From an uncultured bacterium (GTDB lineage Bacteria; Bacillota_I; Bacilli_A; RF39; UBA660), in the NCBI GenBank assembly GCA_905215145.1, contig CAJMOW010000001.1, positions 62,001 to 126,000 of the forward strand: a stretch of 64,000 bases of DNA, in the 5' to 3' direction. This document shows, piece after piece, positions 56,163-64,000 of this stretch. The translations under genes were made by a program, and so were the position numbers. The notes below the pieces were generated by a model. It was not told the DNA's origin, did no database searches, and worked only from the letters and a program-made list of their open reading frames with translations. The first letter of the stretch is position 1, and each line of letters starts with the position of its first letter.

Positions 56163-59100
56163 TTATTTTACTGGGTTAACATCAAGAACTTTAGAAACTA
56201 GGAAAGACCCAGCTTTTGTAAAAGTAAGACCCCCATATTGTATACTCTGTCCTGCTTGACGGCAAACAATTAATACAAAATCATTAACATTAGATATATT
56301 TAGTATACCAGATATACCTCTATAAGCAGCTGTTCCATCTTCTGTATCTGCAACATCAAAGATAGAAGTATACGTGCTATAAAGTGAGTCTCCTAAATAT
56401 TTAATTGGCACAAATGAATATGATAAAGTTCTGCCAGCCCCAAGGTATATTTCAGATATTGGAGTTCGTATGGTGCCGTTTTGATATGTCACAAAGTTTA
56501 TTATTCCCTTACTACTACTTGTACTTTCTGCTGGAGATATTGCAACATAATCTTCATCATTTTCTTCTAGTCCGTTTAAATATGTACAATTATCAATAGA
56601 ACCTTTAATAACTCCTTTAGCTACAGGTAGATACTCTTTTGACAAGGCAAATTTATATATATTACCGTTTGCTAATCCTTCTTCATCTGCCAAAATTGAA
56701 ATACAAGGTGTAGAAATATAACTACCATATCTAGATGGAGATATCATATCTGGGATTATATTAATCCCTCCTTCAATAGTCATTACTGTTCTTGAATTAA
56801 ATAAATCTGAATATTTAAATGTACATTGGCCAAAATTTAATGAGCATTCACCTGTTCTCAAATTTATGTAGTAAGCAGGGTATCATTTGGATAGATCTTC
56901 TGGATCAAACTTATTATAATTTGTAGTTATTCCTGTAGACTCCTTACCAGTTTGACTAAACATATAATCTCCATTAAAGACAGCTGATCCAACAAGAGAG
57001 TTAGGGAAAATAGACACATCTGCAAAAATTGCCTCAAAGTGGTTAAATTTAGTCCAGTAATGTTCTTCGTTGTCAATTGATTCAACTGGAGACCAATTAT
57101 TATGATCAGTTCCTGTTCAACTAGTAACTGCTGATAATAAGTAGTATCCAGATTTACTAGATTCTGAATTATAAACATAGACATAAGGAGCACTTTCTTC
57201 AGTAGTACTATATGTAGTATTTATATCATAAACACCAGCTGGATAAATCAGTTGACCTTTTTTACCTGCTTCTCCATTTACTCCTGCAGGCCCATTAAAC
57301 AATGCGGGATCACTTCAACTACCATCAAGTTGCCCATCTTGATCCTCATTATTTAAATATTTTATTCTACCCTGTATAAATCATAATCTCGGGTAATCTT
57401 CAGTAGTTGGGGGAGGAGTGACAGTTCATCCTTGACTTGCAGTATCTAGTGTGTTTGTTGGTTTAGCATTACTCGGCTCCATATCAGTACCATTACAAAA
57501 TCTCATAACAATACCCACACCTGGAGTACCTGATACTCCTGTAGATCCAATAGGACCTTGTGGACCCTGTTCTCCTGTAATACATACAGGAGTTGCTCAT
57601 TCTTCCCCTAATACAATAGAATCATCTTTAGAATTCTTTTTAATAAAAGTCATTCAGAGAAATTCTCCAGAATTAATTATAGGTCACTGGTCACTTCAAT
57701 TACTACCAGGATTAGGACTTTGTTTGTTAATTGATGGTGCTTCACTTTTGGAAGAGCTTTTTGCAAATTTATAATCTGTATAAATCCCATCAGTTCCATT
57801 AGTTCCGTCTTCACCATCTTGCCCCTTTTCTCCCGTAATTCGTTGTGGAGCGGATCACTCTCCAACTACTTTTTGAGTAACTCCACTAATTAATGCTTTA
57901 GACATTCACCAGGTACCATCTGATGATGTTGGTGCATCAGATCATCCTGTGGGAACAGGATCAGTGCCTGTAGGAGTATCTGGCGTAGAGGAACTGTTTT
58001 TAAATACATAAGAAGTTCAATTACCTGCAGCCCCAGTTGCACCAGTAGGTCCTGCTTCACCATTTTCACCACTAATACATACTGGTGTAGATCAATTTCT
58101 AAATAAAGTATCATTAGGATTAATAACTGCTGTTGTCATCCATAAGTATTGAGAGTTACTCTTAGTTGGAGGTGTTAAAGACCATCCCTCTGGAGTTCTT
58201 ACTGTATTTGATAGACTTGGGGGGGTAATATTACTACTATTTACCGCAAATCTAAACTCAGTAAATTTACCATCTTGAGCAGTTCCGTCCTTACCATTTA
58301 CAGGTAATACTTCTCCTCATTGAATAACTGTATTTGTTTGCCCATCTACAACTCCTATACATTGCCATCACTGCCCACTACTTAATGGATAATCTTTTCA
58401 TTGTGATTCTGTAGGAGGTTGGGGAGTATTGAAGTCGGGTTTCTCTGGTTTAGAGTTAGATTGAGCATAAACATAAGTTTTATAATTTGGAGCAGTTCCA
58501 TTAACTCCGTCAAGAGCATAATAAGCAAATAAAGATGGTTCACTATAAGACTCTCATCTGCCACTAATATAAACACTAGTACTAACTCATTCCCATCTAT
58601 ATGTAGAATCTACACCTGTAGGAGCAGACTTTCATAGACCTCACTCTGTATCAATAGGTAACTCTACATCTTCTCCACTACCAGTTGGAGTTGTCGGCTT
58701 AGTTGCTTTGGTGGTTCGAATATATATGTGCTTTAAGCCATCTCCATCAACCCCTGGAGTACCATTAGCTCCATCTTTACCAGGTTCACCGTCTTTACCA
58801 TTAACTCCGTCTTGCCCTCTTTGCAATTTAAATGAAAACTGAAATTCATTGGAATCACTTAAAGTTACAGCAGCTTCAGGAGCGCCTTCAGTACTAGTAG
58901 TACTTAACACTCTTGCAGAAAATGATGGAAGTTCTCCTCCAGAAGTATTTATCGTTTTTCAAATAGTGTCATAATCAGAATTAGACTGTTTTACCAATAC
59001 CTGGTTTGTACTACCCCCACTTGGCACTCCTTTACCAGGGTTTCCTGGTATTCCTTGTACTCCTGGTTCACCTTGATCTCCTTTAACATTTCCTAAGTCC

Positions 59101-59444
59101 TTTCATTCTTCATTATAAAATACTCAAAGATGATCATCTTCTAATTTGAAATCAATATTAAGCTGACCTGTCTCAATTGATCCTCCTCCCATTACAAATT
59201 CCCAAACAGGAGAGTCATTAATTCCAACAATTAAGTTATTATTAATAACAAGAGATGGTTCATTATCAACAGAGGAAATATGACTTCTTGTACATCTAAG
59301 AAGAGCACCTTTATATGATACGAAATCAATAAAGTCCTCATTGTTAAAGTAGTGAGTATCTACGCATCATTCTGTACATCTAAAAGATGTACCTTTATAA
59401 AATGATCGTGAACCCATTGCATTATAATATGTATCTGAAACCAT
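56163..59444 (-). CDS. Large collagen-like, Trp-rich tail fibre
   Basis: 1093 residues in table 4; only fragments survive in the standard code because Trp is frequent and mostly TGA. The N-terminal module (SFYKGTSFRCTEWCVDTHYF, IDFVSYKGALLRCTRSHISS) matches the neighbouring fibre. Six collagen-like Gly-x-y runs alternate with about 60-residue repeats built on W-S-x-x-P ... W-M-S ... W-S-x-P ... I-S/T-G-E. The last 330 residues form a beta-rich C-terminal region that may bind the receptor. One of the main candidates for host recognition. Confidence 0.84.
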
Positions 59445-59451
59445 TATTAAT

Positions 59452-59649
59452 TTAGTTGATATATTTATTATAGTAATTAATTATATTAATAATATCCTCC
59501 TGATCATTATTAGTATTCTTTATATATTCTATTGTACCTATAATATCTATCATTTGATTTAGTTTCTTCCTATCTAAAGAATACCCAATGTTTAAATTTA
59601 CTAGCTCAGTAGAGTAGAGGATATATAAAGTTTCATATAGTTTATCCAT
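59452..59649 (-). CDS. Small Asn/Ile-rich protein
   Basis: 65 residues, overlapping the preceding gene by eight bases and ending eight bases before the fibre start. It is helical and rich in Ile, Asn and Tyr (MIDIIGTIEYIKNTNNDQED). Tight packing and conserved spacing suggest a real gene. No function can be assigned. Confidence 0.68.
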   Translation of the reverse strand: MDKLYETLYILYSTELVNLNIGYSLDRKKLNQMIDIIGTIEYIKNTNNDQEDIINIINYYNKYIN

Positions 59650-60442
59650 TACATCCGCAATTGTTATTTAATGTATTATCTGTATTACAAATATCATTAC
59701 ATCCTAGAACATTTTCTACAATACGTTGTGCTTCTTGAAAATTATTAGTGTCCTTTAAATAATCTAGAACATAAATTGTACTTAGAATAAAGTCCCTTTT
59801 TTCTATAATATCTTTATAATCAGTACACTTATTATAGATATTATGATCTATAATTTGGCGTTGTAAATTTAATAAACATTGTGTTAATTTGCAAATTGTA
59901 AACACTGTTTTTTTACAGTAAAAAGATTGACTACCACATAGTTTATAAAGATCAATATAATTAGTTACAATTTCTGCTTCAGATTCTTTTAAAATAAGGT
60001 CAATATTATCTAATAATTCTTCTTTAGAAGTAGGAGTAGTTTCATAGTTTTGTTTTGCAACATAAAAATTGTCATTATAGTAAAATGTTTGATCTTTTAA
60101 ATATACTAAAGAGTATAAGTCTTTCGAAGAAGTATCTTCAATAAATAGGGTTTCTAGTTTAGGAATAACTATTTTATAATAATAATGAACCCCATCTTTC
60201 ATAATAGGGAAAATACTATCTGTTAAAAAATTATCTCTGTTATGCTGGTAGTTTTCAAAAATTAAAGTATTGGGTTCAATTTCATTTGTATTAGAATATA
60301 CTAGAAACTCTAAAGAGACATAATCCACTATATTTTCAAATAATGTCCCATATCTACCTGGCAGATTAGTATAACTACTATCATCAATAGCAGACAATTT
60401 GCAATTTGGATAAACTATTAAACGAACATTTAAGTTACTCAT
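59642..60442 (-). CDS. Conserved protein next to portal, Cys-rich tail
   Basis: 266 residues, no Trp. The first half is beta-rich (LNVRLIVYPNCKLSAIDDSS, FENIVDYVSLEFLVYSN), the second helical. Cys residues concentrate in the last third (YKLCGSQSFYCKKTVFTICK; CNDICNTDNTLNNNCGC), which could bind metal or form disulfides in the mature particle. The start ATG shares one base with the portal stop (TAATG). Proteins at this place in crAss-like phages include head-fibre components. I cannot be more specific. Confidence 0.77.
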   Translation of the reverse strand: MSNLNVRLIVYPNCKLSAIDDSSYTNLPGRYGTLFENIVDYVSLEFLVYSNTNEIEPNTLIFENYQHNRDNFLTDSIFPIMKDGVHYYYKIVIPKLETLFIEDTSSKDLYSLVYLKDQTFYYNDNFYVAKQNYETTPTSKEELLDNIDLILKESEAEIVTNYIDLYKLCGSQSFYCKKTVFTICKLTQCLLNLQRQIIDHNIYNKCTDYKDIIEKRDFILSTIYVLDYLKDTNNFQEAQRIVENVLGCNDICNTDNTLNNNCGCNG

Positions 60443-62652
60443 TATATTACACTTTTTATTTTATTATTATACGGATTATCATCATATATCTCAGCAACCT
60501 GTGCATTAATTTGTTTATTTTTAACTTCTAGACTCTTATCATTATATTCCTTATCATTCCTCATCCTTTCTTTCTCAATTGCAACCTTTTCTGCTTCGAT
60601 TTCAAGTTTAGTTTGATTATTAGCTTGTAATTGACTCTGTAGCTGTTGAATTTGTTCTTGTAATTGTTGATTAACTTTTTGAAGTTCTTTAGAGTTTTGT
60701 TCATACTGTTGAATTTGTTGTTGTAACTGTTCAATAGTATCATTTTCCTCTTTTTTACGAGCTATAGAGCGATCAATATATCGCTTTAATTCAGTAATAG
60801 AAGATGCAGTTATAATATTTGTAATATCTCCTAAATCTGCTACTCCGCTCTTAACAAGTTCTCCACTAATTGCAATTAATGATTGTACGTTCTGGTAAGA
60901 TTTAGTACTATCTTCAATATGAATATCGAAATCAGTTAAGGTATAATACTGAGGAAGGGCTGTAAATATTTTAGAATAATTACCTAAAACAATTGTACCT
61001 GTTATTCCTTTTGGCCAAACTAGTTTTGCAAGATTAAGCATATCATAATTTGCTTCTTGGTATACAGTATCCATGGCATTGAAAATTTGCTTAGTTAAAA
61101 GCATTGTAGTTTGTACTCCTAACTTAACATTTGAAACAGCATCACGTTGTTCGTATTGAGCTAGAGCTTCAGGTAAAACACCAGTTACCATAGAAACCTG
61201 TTGTTGAATTGATTGTATAGCTAAATTAATTGCCTGAATACTTTGTGCTTTAACGGTATCGTCATAACCATTAAATATTGTATTCATTGTTTGTGCTCCT
61301 TCCTGACTACTATCAATTAAACCCATACCTTGCTTTTTATAAGCTAGCCATTTTTGTAATCGTTCTGGTAAATCTACGCCTAAAACTTGTGGAACATAAG
61401 CTAAGTCAACCCAATCTCCAACTGTACCAGAACTAGAAATAAGATTATCTCGGTAGAACACTAACAAGTCATATTTATCCTGTTGATCCATAGTTTTAAT
61501 AATCATAGAATTAGGATCCCCATTCTTATCTAGGAAAAATAAACCATTAACACTTAATCTACATTTATTCGGATTATCTTTTGTTCTAATAATATTTTCA
61601 GATTCCCCCCTAGTTATATAAATTTCTTCTCCAATACGTGTGCCCTCATGCCTAGTCTGTTTTCCCGTTTTATAATCAACTTCAATTCATTCTACATCAT
61701 AAACAGTTCACATTTTTGGATAAGTATACCTATTAGTTCTACTAGTTTCACCAGGTCATATAGGGTGTGTTTCTAATCCTCCTAAAATTCCAGTATGAGT
61801 ACTATTCCAAACTCCAGCTATTTCAGGAGATGTGGCTCTAATATAATAAGAAGGACCATCTGACTCAATTGTGCTGTTATTTTCTTCCTTTAGGAGTTTT
61901 ATATGTTCCTCCTTTAGATCTTTACGGTATTCTAGTAAAATATCTTCTACAGACATATACCTTCTAACTACTACACGATATGAATCTGCTAAATAGTCTG
62001 AGTTTGGGTTTTTTTCTACAAATGTATTGATCGGGTTCAATACCTCAAATTGTATATTATCTCCACTGTTAGAAGGTTTCACTCTATAATAACATGTACC
62101 AGTAATACATAAATCTGTAAGTAGACTATGCATTTTATTTGTTAAATCTATATTTTTTGACTGCTTTAAATAATCAAGAATATTCTGGGCTGCAATTTCA
62201 TATTGAGATACAAAAGAATCATTAATACTATTACTAATTTTATTTAATTGTTTCTCAATGAATGGATCCGTTGAAACTTCTTCATTGTTAATAATAGAAG
62301 ATATTATATTATTTTCTAAATATTTCTTTAAATAATTAAACAGTTCCTTGCTAATTAATAATTGTTTTTCTCTCATAATATTAGAAACTGTTTCCTCATC
62401 TTTACATGTTATTTTTAAATCTTGATTTAATCCTAAATATTCTCCAATTAACCTATCTATATGAGGACGAACAAGCGGATTAAATGTAATTCCAGTGGGA
62501 ACACCAATACCATAATTTTCTTCAATATGCCTAAACTGATCTGCATCTCGTCTACTGTGGTAGTAATTATAAGCTTTTTGAAGTGCTATCTTAGGGTATA
62601 TTAACTCACTTATAGCTTTGTCAATTTGTTTTATTTCTCTATCAACATTCAT
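60442..62652 (-). CDS. Portal protein
   Basis: 736 residues in table 4; TGA Trp codons at 61756, 61708 and 61687 join two large standard-code pieces. It forms the dodecameric DNA channel at one capsid vertex. The first half is the wing/clip region (YGIGVPTGITFNPLVRPHID, LLTDLCITGTCYYRVKPSNS). A Gln-rich coiled coil follows near residues 590-680 (QLQQQIQQYEQNSKELQKVN) and fits a barrel helix. Position directly after terminase and length agree with crAss-like portals. Confidence 0.88.
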
Positions 62653-62654
62653 TT

Positions 62655-62978
62655 TTATAACTCTATTATCGGAAAATGCAAATTACTATCTCCATTTATA
62701 AGTACTCCTGTAGTATAATTAATATTTTGAAGTTTTCTCTTTCTAAATTCTTTTTCTAAAAATTTTAAAAATCCTTCTTCACTACCTTGATACCCAAAAG
62801 ATATTGGAGCTGCATCTTTACAATTTAATCCAAGTCTTAATGTATATATCCCATCTTCATACTTAACATCAATAGGAGAAATATACTTAGACTGTGTAAC
62901 TTGGTTAATTAGTTCTCTAACTCTACACTCAAGATTACTTTCTTTACGAAGGTATAATTCCATATCGTTTTTGCCCAT
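62655..62978 (-). CDS. Small conserved protein between terminase and portal
   Basis: 107 residues, no Trp. Its start lies inside the terminase gene (35-nt overlap in table 4) and its stop is two bases before the portal start. It is alpha/beta, with ECRVRELINQVTQSKYISPI and GYQGSEEGFLKFLEKEFRKR. I recall small proteins at this place in crAss-like genomes but no known function. It may help packaging. Confidence 0.74.
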   Translation of the reverse strand: MGKNDMELYLRKESNLECRVRELINQVTQSKYISPIDVKYEDGIYTLRLGLNCKDAAPISFGYQGSEEGFLKFLEKEFRKRKLQNINYTTGVLINGDSNLHFPIIEL

Positions 62979-64000
62979 TTAAATCATAATATCATCCAAA
63001 ATCCTTTCATGAATTTCTTACTTCATCTTGAGCCTTTGGAGTAAATCCTAAAAGGTCTTCATCCCCTAATTCAGCAGCTACCATAGCTGCAACAATATCA
63101 AATTTACGTTTATGTTCCCAGGAATATTTAAGTAATTGTTCCAGCATTTCATCAATCTGCATAGAATAACAAGATTCATCTACAAATCTACTAATTAATT
63201 CAAGTCCGTGACGTAGATACGTTTCAGTTGCAGGGTATCCAATCATTCCAGAGTTACCTTTTCGAATATCAGGCATCGTTGATTTTGGCCTCTTCATAAA
63301 AAGATTATCTTTCTTTTTAGAACGAAAATACATAATAATACTAATTTTTGTATGCTCTAACATCGCTTTGCAATTATAATAGATACATAATTTCATAGCA
63401 TTTTCATAAGCCGTAGCAATGTCTCTAGGTCTATCTTTATAAATTGCAACATAATTTGGAGAACTAGAACCTAAGGTTCTTTTCTTAATTACTATACAAA
63501 AATCAGACACATCATTGTTTGTTGAGGAATCTGCAGTACCTTGATCAATAGAGTCAATTCCTGCAACATAGAGATTTTTATAAAGATTCCCTTCTCCGTC
63601 TCTAAGAGGAGGTTCATATATAAATACTTTTCCTTGTGGATTAGGAATAAGTTTAACTTTATTTCTTGGATTATTTTCTGACCCTTTTGGAACATCCCAT
63701 AACAAATCAACTTGTTGTGGTTTTACCCCTACTTTTTGTATACGAAGTTGAGTTAAACGATCTGCTATAAGTACTGGATCAAAAATACCATCACCTTGTT
63801 TTAATAATGCCTCACTAGGGGTGAAACAAAATTCTGCACAATAATCTAATAAATTTTGCCCAGACTTCTTTTTTCTTTCAGTTTCATAATGTTCTCTTGC
63901 TTTTTTCCTATCTGTAACTCCTCTATTATCATAGAAACCTTTTTTAAGCATAATATTAAAAGCGGGTATAAAATAACCAGTATATTGAACTTCACCATCC
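62944..64000 (-). CDS. terL: Terminase large subunit, C-terminal part (5' end outside window)
   Basis: The frame is open to the right edge, so the N-terminal ATPase lies outside. The visible part is the RNase H-like nuclease that cuts concatemeric DNA at the portal: YVAGIDSIDQGTADSSTNND (first catalytic Asp), FCIVIKKRTLG, and a late Asp in RKFDIVAAMVAAELGDEDLL. In the standard code it would end at 63007; two TGA Trp codons (63007 and 62992) extend it by 21 residues to TAA at 62944. It overlaps the following small gene by 35 nt. Confidence 0.9.

Noticed and set aside
55370..59100. Repeated Gly-x-y coding blocks looking like a DNA repeat array
   Set aside because: Irregular at the DNA level and in frame with collagen-like protein; no spacers, so not CRISPR.
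1..64000. Many short standard-code ORFs ending in TGA on the minus strand, which could be read as broken genes
   Set aside because: They join in frame when TGA is Trp, restore family lengths and motifs, and end at TAA or TAG.

Overview
The window is one continuous stretch of the virion-protein half of a crAss-like phage (order Crassvirales). The host is almost certainly a Bacteroidales bacterium. All protein genes lie on the minus strand, so the map reads from right (64,000) to left (1). The order is: large terminase, portal, a fibre block, major capsid protein, neck and tail proteins, ejected cargo proteins, and a giant virion RNA polymerase that runs off the left edge. The DNA is AT-rich. 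Four promoters match the Bacteroidetes form TTTG-N20-TAnnTTTG.

The genome is recoded: TGA is read as tryptophan (translation table 4). In the standard code most long genes shatter at TGA. When TGA is read as Trp they fuse in frame into proteins of up to about 2,560 residues, every gene whose end is visible stops at TAA or TAG, and the new Trp residues fall at expected places (for example before the MDDG motif of two LAGLIDADG endonucleases). Coordinates below use table 4. No suppressor tRNA is visible in this window.

Right to left: terminase C-terminal part and portal with small neighbours (64.0-59.4 kb); a roughly 17 kb block of collagen-like, Trp-rich and coiled-coil fibre proteins (59.4-42.5 kb) with a small HTH gene inside it; acidic scaffold-like protein, major capsid protein, and connector, neck and tail-tube type proteins (42.4-33.4 kb); two very large tail proteins (33.4-25.1 kb); small virion proteins including a DUF192 protein (25.1-21.8 kb); three cargo proteins (21.7-7.8 kb), one carrying a complete-looking superfamily 1 helicase; and the virion RNA polymerase (7.8 kb to the edge).

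Three group I introns interrupt the two most conserved late genes. One splits the polymerase catalytic DYDID motif between its first Asp and the Tyr, a second short ORF-less one lies further along the same gene, and one splits the major capsid gene. Two of the introns carry related LAGLIDADG homing endonucleases.

The only sizeable gap without a protein gene (22,080-22,392) holds divergent promoters. The rightward promoter makes what looks like a structured non-coding RNA of about 134 nt on the plus strand, ending in a strong intrinsic terminator. It is the only plus-strand transcript supported in the window and the best candidate for something undescribed.
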